Shown: positions 1 to 9,858, numbered from the stretch's first letter. The stretch is 64,000 bases of DNA from Entamoeba invadens IP1 (GCF_000330505.1 NW_004443692.1:933408-997407); one strand, 5' to 3'. Notes: generated from the letters alone by a model not told the origin. Translations and numbers: made by a program.

Positions 1-1076
1 CACTCACTTTATATGACCCAAATGAAGTGATCAAAATCGACGACAACTTCTTGAGCACAAAAGCTTCGAATGAAATCGAACAAAGCTTTGAACTTGACGC
101 GGGAAGTTATGTGATCATCCCAACTAACATGAACAAAGTCTCTGAAGTGAATCCAGAGAAGTTACATGGGAAGTTCCAAATAGCTGCGTCGTGTGAACAC
201 ATGGAAGGAATTGAATTTGTCCCCGCCAACTTGTCGAAGAAGTGGGAAGTCTTTGAAGAGAAGAAGGTGTGGGATAAAGTGACCAATGGAGGAGCAGATA
301 GAGGAAGTCCATTTGAGTTCTACCACAACTTCCAGTACTTCTTAAAGACGGAGAAAGATGTCAAAGTGTCTGTCACTATGGAACAAGCAGACAACAAACA
401 TAAGATGGGGTTCTACTTATTTAATTGCAAACAAAGTGATCGCAAGGAAATCGACTTTGGTGAGCTCGCGGATGAGACCAAAACGTTAATTTCATATGTC
501 TGTGTTGGGAAGAATTTCACATTAAAGAAGGGAGAGTATATCTTAGTCCCATGTTCATCTGAGGAAAAGCTCGAAGGTGAGTTTATCATCAGAATATATT
601 CACAAGAGAAAATCGAAGTCAAAGAGTTGACCAGACAGTGGTCAAATATGGTCGTTGCTGAAGGAAAGTGGGAGGAAGGTACTGCTGGTGGAAACGTGAA
701 TAACCCAGAGGCCTTTGTGACCAATCCTCAGTATGTTATTAAAGCCAAATACAACGGGGAAGAGTGCAAAGACATCATCTTCTTGTTGTCACAGTTCATT
801 GGAACATCTGGTAAAATCGAGTCGATAGGGTTACCAATCTTTGTTGACACCGGTGCTCATTTGGAGGCTGACGATGTGAATGAAGACAACTTAATCAACT
901 TGCCAGAGGCTTGGGTCAAAAATAAAAATGTCTTCACGTGCTTTGAAGTCGACCCTGACGATGGATTGGACGTCATTGCTGTACCTTCAACAATGAAACA
1001 AGACACCTACGCCCCGTTCAAGATCACCATCTTGTCCGATGTGAAAGACATCACTATTGAGGAGCTCACCGCTTAA
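1..1076 (+). CDS. Calpain-like cysteine protease, C-terminal C2L (domain III) repeats; 5' end outside window
   Basis: The reading frame is open from base 3 to the TAA at 1074-1076 with no upstream stop, so this is the 3' part of a longer gene; the GTG at 27 is not its start. The visible part (about 358 residues) holds at least two and probably three calpain domain III (C2-like) beta-sandwich repeats. The clearest is near residue 220 of the visible part, where W-x5-GKWEEGTAGG is followed by N-x2-FVTNPQYVI, the calpain domain III signature. An earlier copy reads GSPFEFYHNFQYFL. The papain-like catalytic Cys/His/Asn core is not in the window and would lie upstream. By family, this is a cytosolic calcium-regulated protease, and domain III helps with membrane or calcium binding. 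The family call is firm; proteolytic activity cannot be judged from this fragment. Confidence 0.8.
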   Translation, partial: LTLYDPNEVIKIDDNFLSTKASNEIEQSFELDAGSYVIIPTNMNKVSEVNPEKLHGKFQIAASCEHMEGIEFVPANLSKKWEVFEEKKVWDKVTNGGADRGSPFEFYHNFQYFLKTEKDVKVSVTMEQADNKHKMGFYLFNCKQSDRKEIDFGELADETKTLISYVCVGKNFTLKKGEYILVPCSSEEKLEGEFIIRIYSQEKIEVKELTRQWSNMVVAEGKWEEGTAGGNVNNPEAFVTNPQYVIKAKYNGEECKDIIFLLSQFIGTSGKIESIGLPIFVDTGAHLEADDVNEDNLINLPEAWVKNKNVFTCFEVDPDDGLDVIAVPSTMKQDTYAPFKITILSDVKDITIEELTA

Positions 1077-1171
1077 TTCATCTTCCATGCAATTCGTTTC
1101 AAAACAAGTCGATCAACGAATAACACAAATAATAAACAAATTAAAACACTCGAAGTGGAATAATCATATAA

Positions 1172-2338
1172 TCACATCCCATGGAACTCCGCAAGGTGTT
1201 GATCGTTGAATGATGCTTTTCCAAAGCATTTGTGTGGTGATGGAAATGGAAGTGCGAGTGCCGTACAATTAAAAAAGCACCCAACGGCATAGTCCACTTC
1301 TTCTGGTAAATTCTGAATGGTCTTTAAATTCGAGCAATTGTGGAAACAATCCTCACCTAAACTCTTTAAGTCGGTTGAAACAGTCACTCCACGTAACTTG
1401 AAACAATTGAAAAACGTCCGATGGGGGAGTTTTGTCAAGCTTTGAGGCATAACTATTTCAACGAGCTTTTTGCACCCCCCAAAGCATTCAGTCCCGAGAC
1501 TTTTCAAATTGGTTGAGAGTGTTATTGCAGTTAAACACTCGTTAGTTGAAAAAGTGTTATGTCCGAGTGTGAGTAAAGAGTCTGGGAGGGTGATGTAAGT
1601 GAATGGACAATGTTTGAAACATCGATTTCCTATAGAAGTTAACGTGTTAGGAAATTCAAGTGTACTGAGTGAAGAACATCCATCGAAACACCACTGTTCG
1701 ATCCGCTCTAAATGTTTTGGTAACTCCACTTTGGCTAGCTTTTCACAAAAGGAAAAAGTGCTCTCGCCAAGTGTTTTAATAAACGGAGGAATTTTTAATT
1801 TGATCAATCGCTCACATTTTAAAAAACAGCCGTTACCAAGGGAAGTGACTTTGTCGGGAAGAGTGACAGAAGTTAAATAGGAGCACCACGCGAAACAATA
1901 ATTGCCTAACCCACATATCGACGAACTCACATGAAACTCTTGCAACGTTTTTGTGCCATAATAACACTTTTCACCTAAGATATTGACTTTGGTTGGGATA
2001 TCTATCCCATTCCAAAGTCGTTCACTTTGTGTGTATTCCACTCGGCGACATATGTTACGCGACTCTTGACAACTCGTTGTGTAATTTATTTTATACCAGA
2101 TTTCTTGCTTTTCAATATACCCATCATTGTACCTCTTGTCGGTTTTGGAATAGAGAAAGCACGTCTCGAGACTGGGGAAAAACTTCCGTTGTTGAATTGT
2201 GAGTGGAATTGGATTGAAGTGGAACTTTTCCATCGTTTCTTGAAACTTTTTGTTCACAAAAACAGTGTTCACAAAGTCAGTAAACGAAGTGAAGTATTTT
2301 GAAACGATCATCAAACTGTAGCTGTCTAGTTTGCTCAT
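1172..2338 (-). CDS. BspA-like leucine-rich repeat protein (LRR_5 type)
   Basis: 388 residues. The N-terminus (MSKLDSYSLMIVSKYF, then V-N-K-K-F-Q-E) is the short helical leader typical of the large Entamoeba BspA-like family. From about residue 110 there are roughly ten 23-residue repeats of the Treponema BspA type, with the recurring core L-G-x-x-C-F-x-x-C-x-x-L-x-x-[IV]-x-[LI]-P. The protein is cysteine-rich, with no clear signal peptide or membrane anchor. Family members are thought to act in protein interaction, and some reach the cell surface in E. histolytica by a non-classical route; the partner of this one is unknown. The ATG at 2338 is the first in frame. No intron is needed. The gene converges with the calpain-like gene, with a gap of about 95 bases. 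Confidence 0.88.
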   Translation of the reverse strand: MSKLDSYSLMIVSKYFTSFTDFVNTVFVNKKFQETMEKFHFNPIPLTIQQRKFFPSLETCFLYSKTDKRYNDGYIEKQEIWYKINYTTSCQESRNICRRVEYTQSERLWNGIDIPTKVNILGEKCYYGTKTLQEFHVSSSICGLGNYCFAWCSYLTSVTLPDKVTSLGNGCFLKCERLIKLKIPPFIKTLGESTFSFCEKLAKVELPKHLERIEQWCFDGCSSLSTLEFPNTLTSIGNRCFKHCPFTYITLPDSLLTLGHNTFSTNECLTAITLSTNLKSLGTECFGGCKKLVEIVMPQSLTKLPHRTFFNCFKLRGVTVSTDLKSLGEDCFHNCSNLKTIQNLPEEVDYAVGCFFNCTALALPFPSPHKCFGKASFNDQHLAEFHGM

Positions 2339-2888
2339 TGTTTGCTTTCTCTTTTTTTTCTTTCTAAGATGAAGTTTTTTCTGGTTGTATTTTACTTTGC
2401 TTTTTTACTTCTTTTCTTTGTGATATTGTTCACACTTTTTACAAAAATTAGTGATAAAAATAGATGGCTGAAAAAGTGTAATTATAATATAATTATATGA
2501 TAACTTTACTAATCATTGTGATTTTAAAAAGATTACTTAAAAACTTGAGTGACTTGAAAAAGATTGCACTTTTTAGATTCTTAATTTTCAATAATTTTTC
2601 TAAACATAAATAGTTTTACTTGTTATTAGAGTTATATCATTTGAAAAAGAAAAAAATTAGTTATGTTTATTTAATACTTTTATCATTTTAAATAATAATT
2701 TGAAAATATGAAAAGTTTTAATTGTTTATAGTATATTATTATAATAAATTTTAGTGGTATAATTTATAGTATGATTTTTAGATTTAAATAGAACAAATAA
2801 TTATAGTTGAAATAACCAATATATAATAATACAGATGTTAATAAATTATACCATTTCAATATAATAAACAAAGTATTTATTGAATGAG
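2339..2888. other. Intergenic, AT-rich
   Basis: About 550 bases of very AT-rich DNA between two minus-strand genes. It must hold the promoter of the LRR gene (at its left edge on the minus strand) and the 3' end of the EF-hand gene. I see no ORF, RNA gene or convincing repeat. Confidence 0.5.
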
Positions 2889-3359
2889 TTAATTATCACT
2901 AAGCCCATACAATTGGATGAACTCATCATAAGTTATCTTACCATCACCGTTTGAATCCAATCGCTCATACACAACAAGCATATCATCATTGTTCATATCA
3001 ATAGAAGTCTTTTTGATATATGAAGCGAACTCTTTTTTGTTCAATTTACCACTATTGTTAGTATCAGCTAGTCTAAATAGGAGAGTCAAAATAACTTGTT
3101 TTGGACATTCCCACTTTGCTGGAAGTAATTTGCACAAATTGTTGAACTCACTATAATTGATTTTGCTATCTTTTTTATTGAAAATCCCTTTGCCGTCCGC
3201 CATTTTAAATAGGTCCTCAAACGCCTCGTCAATATTTTCATCTTTATAGTCGACCTCAAAAAGTGCACCAAGTGCCTCTTTGAATTTACTTTTATCTAAA
3301 AACTTGTCCGTGGCGTATGTCTCAAACACCTTTTTAGCTTTAACAGGGTCCATAGTCAT
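2889..3359 (-). CDS. EF-hand calcium-binding protein
   Basis: 156 residues, no signal peptide. Two C-terminal EF-hand loops are canonical: one starting near residue 97 (DTNNSGKLNKKE) and one near residue 133 (DSNGDGKITYDE), both with acidic side chains at positions 1, 3, 5 and 12 or accepted substitutes. The N-terminal half looks like a second, degenerate EF-hand pair: a region near residues 53-64 keeps a G-K-G turn but lacks the full ligand set. This resembles the small cytosolic calcium sensors of Entamoeba (the grainin/CaBP type), although the exact subgroup cannot be named. It probably binds two calcium ions. The start could be ATG 3359 or the second ATG at 3353; I chose the first. Confidence 0.85.
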   Translation of the reverse strand: MTMDPVKAKKVFETYATDKFLDKSKFKEALGALFEVDYKDENIDEAFEDLFKMADGKGIFNKKDSKINYSEFNNLCKLLPAKWECPKQVILTLLFRLADTNNSGKLNKKEFASYIKKTSIDMNNDDMLVVYERLDSNGDGKITYDEFIQLYGLSDN

Positions 3360-3772
3360 TTCGTAGTAATGAGTAAGTTATATATGAGTTCTACGATTCG
3401 GTATTTCACAGATATTGGCTCTTGACTCTCTATCAATTCACAGATGATTTCTGTTTCTTCCCAAAACACCAATTACTTCAATTCACAAAAAACATATATT
3501 AATATATTAATATTTTTGTTATAAAATAATAGTTTCTATAAATAAAACAGCCTCATATCACACGTGTGTTATTATAATGGGCGTTAGCAAGTAAGAAATG
3601 GGAATGAAGAAATAAAGAGGAGTTGATCAAAAAAGAAGAAAACTCAAACGAAATTCTTTTTAAAAATTTTTAAAAGTGGACAAAACCATATTAAAATAAT
3701 ATTGAACTAATGATTAATTTAATAAATTCATTTATTAAATTGCATTTCCTCTTCAACAGAATATAAAACGAA
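3360..3772. other. Intergenic
   Basis: About 410 bases between two minus-strand genes, carrying the 5' flank of the EF-hand gene. It is AT-rich except for a mixed-composition stretch near 3360-3480. No ORF or repeat is supported. Confidence 0.4.
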
Positions 3773-5044
3773 TCAATTGTAAGTATACCACCCCTTTCTT
3801 GAGAGTGTTCTGTGTATTGAATCTTTAACTTGGCAATCTTCGTACTTCGGAATAAGTGCTTTCATCTTTGTCTCAAAATCGCTATATTTACACATCCCAT
3901 CAACTTCGATGCAAATATCATTTAACTTGAGTACTTTGTCATTCAACAATACTCTAACATACATTTCGTCCGCTTTATTATAATATTCAAAAGCAAGAGT
4001 AGAGGCGTACTGAATCGGTTGTGTTGTTTCTTCTCCAAGAAGAGCCAACAGTCCATATATAGTAGTATCATGTGCTGTGTACTGTTGATAGACGACTTTG
4101 TTCTTTAAAGCTTCTGTGTAGTCATTTAACATCTCTTCAACAAAGAACCCACTTTGATATACCGAAAGTTCCTTACTGAAAAACAGTGTGTTTTCCCACA
4201 AATATTCATCGACAAGAGCGTTGTAATCGTCCATAGTAAAATTGACTAATATTTTACGAGGGAGTGGTTGGTCGTGGCACACTCTTGGTGTGATGATATC
4301 GACGTAGTCATACAAATATGGCGCATCAGACGAAAACCCCGTCACATACTTCAATTTCTGAAAAGCATCAGCAAACGGTTGCTGTGCTCTTCTCTTGATC
4401 AGTTCTTCGTTATCCAAATATCCTTTTTCAATTGAAGAAATGATCGGACAACAACTAGGGTTCGGTCGCATCGTTTCGATTTCGTATGGTCTTGTGATGA
4501 ACTCTATGTCGACGTTACTTCCTCTTCTTTCAATTGGGTAAAGTGTTTGGAAAAGTGCTTGAGTGCTCTGAATGGTTCGAGTCTTAGCGCTTGTCCTAAT
4601 TTTGACGATCGCAGGGTCGAAAATAGTTGGAAGGAGTTTTAAGGTGATACGATATATTTCATCGATATGAGTACCTAAAGAATAATGCATGGAAATACCT
4701 TCTGGAGTTAATTGAGAAGACTCACATGACCCTTTCCAATAAAAGTCGGTTGCGTATGGGTTCCATTTTTTGTCAACTAATCCCCTCTTTGTAGAAGCAG
4801 TGTGTGACACTTTCACTCCATCACCAGAATACACGTGAGACTCTTCAACATACCCACAATCAAAGTTGCCATTGTCTGAATCATATGAATCCCCGGGGGC
4901 TCTATCACCATGACGTGCTACTAACTGGACATATTTTAATGTATATCCATCAGCGGCAATTTGGTACTTTGTTCTGGTGACATGGCACATGTCTACATCG
5001 GCTAAAACAGCCAAAGAGACAATTAGAAGAAGAACAAAATACAT
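3773..5044 (-). CDS. Secreted histidine acid phosphatase
   Basis: 423 residues. A hydrophobic N-terminal signal peptide (MYFVLLLIVSLAVLADV) is followed by the active-site motif LVARHGDRAP near residue 44, the phosphohistidine loop of the histidine acid phosphatase (branch 2) family. The C-terminal proton-donor motif HD is present as TAHDTT near residue 324. Several cysteines in between fit the disulfides of secreted members. By family it hydrolyses phosphomonoesters at acidic pH in the secretory or lysosomal compartment or outside the cell; substrate preference (general acid phosphatase or inositol-phosphate/phytase-like) cannot be decided. Both catalytic motifs and the length are normal for the family, so the gene looks intact. 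Confidence 0.9.
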   Translation of the reverse strand: MYFVLLLIVSLAVLADVDMCHVTRTKYQIAADGYTLKYVQLVARHGDRAPGDSYDSDNGNFDCGYVEESHVYSGDGVKVSHTASTKRGLVDKKWNPYATDFYWKGSCESSQLTPEGISMHYSLGTHIDEIYRITLKLLPTIFDPAIVKIRTSAKTRTIQSTQALFQTLYPIERRGSNVDIEFITRPYEIETMRPNPSCCPIISSIEKGYLDNEELIKRRAQQPFADAFQKLKYVTGFSSDAPYLYDYVDIITPRVCHDQPLPRKILVNFTMDDYNALVDEYLWENTLFFSKELSVYQSGFFVEEMLNDYTEALKNKVVYQQYTAHDTTIYGLLALLGEETTQPIQYASTLAFEYYNKADEMYVRVLLNDKVLKLNDICIEVDGMCKYSDFETKMKALIPKYEDCQVKDSIHRTLSRKGWYTYN

Positions 5045-5695
5045 TAATATTAATTAGTTCAGTTTTCTTTTAGTATCTCTAGTTTATTCTGATTGTTTCT
5101 ATTATGGTTAGATAGATAGATATTTATTCAATTTAGATAGATATGCAATTTAATATATTTTTAATAGTTTTTTTTACTAAAAATATTAATAGTAACTATT
5201 ACTGTTTTGTTTGACAATTTTGAATTCTAATAACATATTTAGATATCACTCTATTAATTTCTATTTTAAAATTTTTTCAAAAAGTAGTAAAATTATTATA
5301 TTTATTAATTAAAAAATATTTTTAAAGTATAATATAATATATTAGATATATATTAAAAATATATTCTAGTAATAAACTATTTAAAAACTATTAATTTGTT
5401 GATTATTATTTTAATAACCAATTATTTGTGAAAAGAAGTTGTTGATATATTTATTCAAAGCATAAGAAACATAGCAATACATACACTCCATAATTACTAT
5501 TTTGATCATTATTAAATCATTTAACTTAAATAATCATTTATATTAATTACTCAATTTATATCATATTATATACAAATAAAACAAATTCGTTAAAATTCAA
5601 ACAAAAAGATTTTTATATGTGATGAATGAAATATAATTCATCCCTAATAAAGAGCCGTGTAATACTAAGTAATTCAAACATAAGAATTACAAATA
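5045..5695. other. Intergenic, very AT-rich divergent promoter region
   Basis: About 650 bases between a minus-strand and a plus-strand gene, so it carries both upstream regions. It is dominated by A/T runs; I see no ORF or repeat unit I can defend. Confidence 0.4.
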
Positions 5696-5806
5696 ATGGT
5701 AAGATTAGAATCTGTTTATCTTATGAATGTGGTGTATTATTTACCAGTTTATGATCTCTTCAATTTTCTTTAAGTTTCACATTCCACAAAGTTGTGTTGT
5801 TCTTCC
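5696..5806 (+). other. Conserved N-terminal segment of the downstream gene, separated by an in-frame TAA
   Basis: An ATG at 5696 opens 25 codons (MVRLESVYLMNVVYYLPVYD, then LFNFL) ending in TAA at 5771-5773. This is the typical opening of Entamoeba BspA-like proteins. The same frame continues directly into the downstream ORF with no other stop. No donor/acceptor pair removes the TAA in frame. Either the gene is interrupted by one nonsense codon, the base is a sequencing error (CAA to TAA would fit), or translation starts at 5807. Confidence 0.6.
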
Positions 5807-7366
5807 ATGAAAACAAATTGTTGGACAAATACTGAAATGCATGATTATATAAACACTTATAAATTACTTGAGAAGCTTGTTAAATGTCTTCCAAACATAG
5901 AGACTTTGTGTATTACAAAAGCTGTTTTTGATAACACTTTTCAGGTCAAAGAAAGTACATTATCAAAATTTCCAAAATTAACTATTATTAATTACATCGA
6001 TAATGTTTTCAATCCTCAAATTGACTTCACATCACTTTTCAATTATCTTTGTGGGATGAATTCTGGATACCATCAAAACATGTCAAAGAAAGTGTTATTT
6101 ATTAACACCCATGACGATATTCCACAAAACACATTTATTACAGAAAAAATAGTCTTTTCACAAAAATTCTTTACAGAAAATGAAATTGTGAATTTTGAAG
6201 ATTTTCCACGTCTAAAAACAATAGAAGTGTGTATCACAGATACAACAGATTTTTCTCGTTTTAAATTAAATTTTTTAAATGTGAAAATCAGACAAGGCAT
6301 TCGTGTAATTATTGCTTTCTCTTTTCATAACAACGAAGTTGTGTATACAAATGACACACATTTCAACTTTTTGGAACAGTTCAATGATTTGGAAAATCAT
6401 TGTAATTACAATTTATTTTTTTATATTGATGGATCTTTTGGTCCTTATGTAATCACAACTTCATTTAGAACAGACTATTTCAATATTCAAAATGAATATG
6501 ATAAAATTGAATACCAAAAGTTGTATTATCCGCACGAGTTAACTTTTCGAACGAGTGGTGAATATAATGTTTTCGATAAAGTGACGACCGCAACAATTTT
6601 GTGTTCACATGTGACTCTCCCAAAATCGATAGAGAACATCAAAATGTTGAATAACAACGCTAAAGTCACCAATTGGGATGAACTTGATAATTTGAAAACA
6701 ATTCAAAAAGTCAAAGGAATTCGTTTACCAACAAAATACATTGACAAAATGAATCTCAAACATGTCGAAGTGAACAAAGTTGGACTTGTGTATATCATGA
6801 TTTTATTTTCGTATGTTTTCTTCAAAGTGTTTATAAGTTGTGCTGTTTTTGGAAATGTATTGTCAGACACGTTAGTTTCTTTTAAGTATGAAATTGTCGT
6901 TATCTTTGACTGTATAGCTATTATGGCGTTTGTGTGTCTGATGTTTAATCGTATATATGACAAGATGACAATTCTATTCATTGTAGCTCTCTTTTCATTC
7001 TGTGGATTTTTCAGTTACGGGGGTTTTAAAGTGACAAACGCGTTTACAACAATGTCTTTAGTGGTTTCTATCCTTTACTTGGTAATATCACTTAATGCCA
7101 TGTTTTTTAACAAAGAATATAATGTATCTGAATTTGCATTCTTTTACACAAAATCAAAAGTGTTATATTTATTACTCTATGCGTTCGAATATGAAAATGG
7201 AACAGAAAACGAAGGGAGAACTGTTATTACGTTATTGTCTTTTTCATGGTTTCTATTCACATTGTCAGCAGCTTTGATGTTGGGTTGGTACTTCAGTTTC
7301 TTCTTGTTAGTCCCACTTGGCGTGTTCGGGTTTTGCGTTTTGACTATGTGGTTTAAATTATTTTAA
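5807..7366 (+). CDS. BspA-family-type protein with a C-terminal multi-pass membrane region
   Basis: 519 residues from ATG 5807, the first ATG after the in-frame TAA at 5771. The first two-thirds resemble the body of Entamoeba LRR/BspA-related proteins (spaced L-x-x-I segments, 'LPNIETLCITK', 'FPRLKTIEV') but without clean BspA repeats. The last third is different: from about residue 325 there are five to seven strongly hydrophobic segments in a row (for example YIMILFSYVFFKVFISC and FLLVPLGVFGFCVLTMWF), ending almost at the stop. The protein should sit in a membrane with its N-terminal domain on one face. I do not recognise a transporter or enzyme motif in the membrane part. Low GC fits the neighbours. 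Given the nonsense codon upstream, it may be a pseudogene or a truncated product. Confidence 0.6.
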   Translation: MKTNCWTNTEMHDYINTYKLLEKLVKCLPNIETLCITKAVFDNTFQVKESTLSKFPKLTIINYIDNVFNPQIDFTSLFNYLCGMNSGYHQNMSKKVLFINTHDDIPQNTFITEKIVFSQKFFTENEIVNFEDFPRLKTIEVCITDTTDFSRFKLNFLNVKIRQGIRVIIAFSFHNNEVVYTNDTHFNFLEQFNDLENHCNYNLFFYIDGSFGPYVITTSFRTDYFNIQNEYDKIEYQKLYYPHELTFRTSGEYNVFDKVTTATILCSHVTLPKSIENIKMLNNNAKVTNWDELDNLKTIQKVKGIRLPTKYIDKMNLKHVEVNKVGLVYIMILFSYVFFKVFISCAVFGNVLSDTLVSFKYEIVVIFDCIAIMAFVCLMFNRIYDKMTILFIVALFSFCGFFSYGGFKVTNAFTTMSLVVSILYLVISLNAMFFNKEYNVSEFAFFYTKSKVLYLLLYAFEYENGTENEGRTVITLLSFSWFLFTLSAALMLGWYFSFFLLVPLGVFGFCVLTMWFKLF

Positions 7367-7595
7367 TTCATTGTTGGAATTTTAAGTTGTGTTGCAATTA
7401 TTTTTCAAATTTACAAACAAAAAAGTTGATTGTAAATAGATATATTTTGTTGTATTATTTTCCAGTCTGTTCAATAACAAAACAGTCAAACATCAAATAA
7501 AGGTTTTTATGACATGATCGATTATAAAGGTATCAATGTTGTGTTGGGATAGTTGAAGTGTTCCAACAAGACGTTTTTGGTAAGTTGGCTATTTG

Positions 7596-8513
7596 TTAAT
7601 TGGTTATTGTGGAGTGTGTGATATGAACAAACATAACTTTCATGATAGAGCGGAAAGCATACTTTTTCACCCAATGAGCTTCGCTCATTAACGCAAAGTC
7701 TCCAACAATTGAGGGCGTTGAGTCAAATGAAAAGTATAAGGACCTACACGGAGGGTCCAACAACTTCACCCTAATATCACCAGAGAAATTCATCATGTAT
7801 TTAACATGAAATGAATGTTGTTGCCTTTGCAAGGGAGGTGAGACAGAACCGTCAAAGTACACAGTAATTGGTGTATGTGATGTTACCGCAATTTTGAAAT
7901 CAGTGGATGTTGTTTTGTAGTCTTGTGAGGTGACTCTATCAATACTTGAAATGAGTGGTGTAAATAACGAAATGTCAATTACACTGACATTAAGACTTTT
8001 TATGAATGATGGTAACAAATTTGAAGATGCAATTGTGCTGTTTACGAAAGCGACAATTGGCGATACGCTTGTCAGCATCGAAGGAAGACTTTTGAATAAA
8101 TTTGAAAGTACGAAATTGAACGGGTCAATAGGTGGGTGTGGTGATGGGTTTGACAACAAGTTAAACACACACTCTCTATTCACGTCTGATGTTGTTAAGT
8201 AAATAGGTTGTGTGACACAATTTGTGGGCGGGTCAAACAACGCCACAATTTTGTCATCCACCTTTTCAACTCTCCTCACTTGTTCAATACGTATCACGTG
8301 TGTTTTTAATAACAGCGATTGAGATGATGGTCCGGACGACACGATAGTCGCACTGCAATCTCCTTCTGAAGTCAAAGAGATAGGGATGGTGTAGTGACCC
8401 AATGAATTGACCACAAATGGTATACTTCTGGGTGTGAATAGCATTCGTTTCAACGAGACGGTAATTGCAATTCCCAAAACAACGATAATAACAATCGCAA
8501 AGGTGAGTATCAT
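7596..8513 (-). CDS. Hypothetical single-pass membrane protein
   Basis: 305 residues. Residues 3-22 form one hydrophobic segment (LTFAIVIIVVLGIAITVSL) followed by basic residues (KRMLFTPR), so it is either a signal anchor or an uncleaved signal. The rest (about 280 residues) is rich in Ser, Thr and beta-branched residues with many short hydrophobic strands, which suggests an all-beta domain, but I recognise no family motif. No further membrane segment is clear. The ATG at 8513 is the first in frame. It lies downstream of the DHHC palmitoyltransferase gene on the same strand with about 115 bases between. Confidence 0.65.
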   Translation of the reverse strand: MILTFAIVIIVVLGIAITVSLKRMLFTPRSIPFVVNSLGHYTIPISLTSEGDCSATIVSSGPSSQSLLLKTHVIRIEQVRRVEKVDDKIVALFDPPTNCVTQPIYLTTSDVNRECVFNLLSNPSPHPPIDPFNFVLSNLFKSLPSMLTSVSPIVAFVNSTIASSNLLPSFIKSLNVSVIDISLFTPLISSIDRVTSQDYKTTSTDFKIAVTSHTPITVYFDGSVSPPLQRQQHSFHVKYMMNFSGDIRVKLLDPPCRSLYFSFDSTPSIVGDFALMSEAHWVKKYAFRSIMKVMFVHITHSTITN

Positions 8514-8629
8514 GTTTCACTGACATTTTTTTTCGTTCTTAGATGTTTGATTATTCCATCCTTTTCAATCTCATTGGAGATTGTAGAAATAATTATAATT
8601 ATTAGTATCTCAATTTATAAAAATAAAAA

Positions 8630-9858
8630 TCACTCATTCTGTATATTGACTTCTACATTCTGATCATCGACCAAGACATCGACCGTATTTTTACTTTCTG
8701 TGCTGTTTGGGTTTGCAAAAAATGGGATCAACCACACTAATACATTACCCCCCATTACCTCTTTCCAATTTCTGTATTTTGTTGTTGAATAACTTGGGAA
8801 AAACGGAGCTTTGTCATGCGTCAAGTAATCATATCTCGTCTTCTCAATCTCCTCCATCGATGTTGTATTTTCCAGAACCATTCCGACGTGATTGACCATG
8901 AGAGTAGCTGGTTATTAGAACTAGTTGCTAAAGTAACAATTATAGTAAAACAAACCGACTGCAAATCCCATTGAAAACATGATTATCGTGATTACCACAG
9001 CAATTATCATAAAAAACACGTCGGCAGAATACTCCCCTTTCCCGAAACCTGCCAGCATTTTGATGATATATCCAATCTGAATTAAAACTCCAAAAAGACA
9101 GTTAAGCGGAACGAGCATCAAAAACTGTACAAAATATCTCAAATTGTTCTCTCCAACACACTGTGAAATCCACGGACAATGCTTTATATAAATACGTTGT
9201 CTTCTCTCAAGTATAAAATACCATATTATAATTATTAATTTGTTTTATTATAATTACTGATACAACAATTAACAAACATGCTACTTGTCAGTCAATAGAA
9301 CATTTATACTATATCTTATAGATTATAGAAATAACAAACATCTCTCTTCTTGATACATGAACCGCACTTCTTGCAGTGATAAGCTCTCTCACACCTAAAC
9401 CCCTGACACGTTGTACAGTACCTTACTGGATACCCTATATCGACTATTTTAAAGCCTTTTTCTTTACCAAACGTCTCCCGTTCTATTGCAGCTTTCTTGT
9501 CTTCTTCAGACTTATTTGGATTGTACCCGACACATCTCCCCGGGTCAGTCGTGACGGCTTTGTAATAAGCGAAGACTAAACACGCGAAAGTGAAGAGTGG
9601 GATTGGTGTGGTTAAGAAGAAGACGAGGGGGAGATGGAAAAAGGCGTATAGTGTGGATAAGAATGCAACGGAGATTAAAGTGATAGCAACTATCATCATC
9701 ACTCTGTCAGAACTCTCGTCCTCCTCTGGTCCACCAGTCTTCCGTTTTAGAAGATATGGCCCTTTCATTAAATCTTTTTTTGTCTCTTCCCAGCTGTCTT
9801 CTTGGTGTTGGTTCGTTGAAACTTTTTGAGGGGAATCGTAGTAATATGGGTTGATCAT
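8630..9858 (-). CDS. DHHC palmitoyltransferase (five-part reading frame with a predicted 3-nt micro-exon)
   Basis: Exons on the minus strand: 9858-9340, 9280-9278, 9181-8956, 8907-8630; 341 residues. Four membrane segments flank a cysteine-rich domain. Family marks in order: DPG motif (TTDPGRC, near 105), zinc-binding C-x2-C and HC-x2-C-x2-C, the catalytic D-H-H-C-P-W near 173-178, NNLRYF, and the TTxE motif (NTTSMEE). Such enzymes attach palmitate to cysteines of membrane-bound proteins in the Golgi or other endomembranes. Exon 1 ends in D before GTTTGT, and the large third exon begins with HCPW, so one His is missing unless a CAT, flanked exactly by TAG and GTTTGT inside the intron (9278-9280), is used as an exon. 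Introns are 59, 96 and 48 nt. The last ends in CAG, the only acceptor that keeps the frame. Start is ATG 9858; the longer frame would need TTG. Confidence 0.85.
9278..9280 (-). other. Predicted 3-nt micro-exon (CAT, His of the DHHC motif)
   Basis: On the minus strand the bases read ...ACAAGTAG, CAT, GTTTGTTAATTG. The CAT is thus preceded by a consensus acceptor and followed at once by a consensus donor. Including it turns the spliced protein from D-H-C-P-W into D-H-H-C-P-W without changing phase. This is a prediction; no transcript data are available here. Confidence 0.65.
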
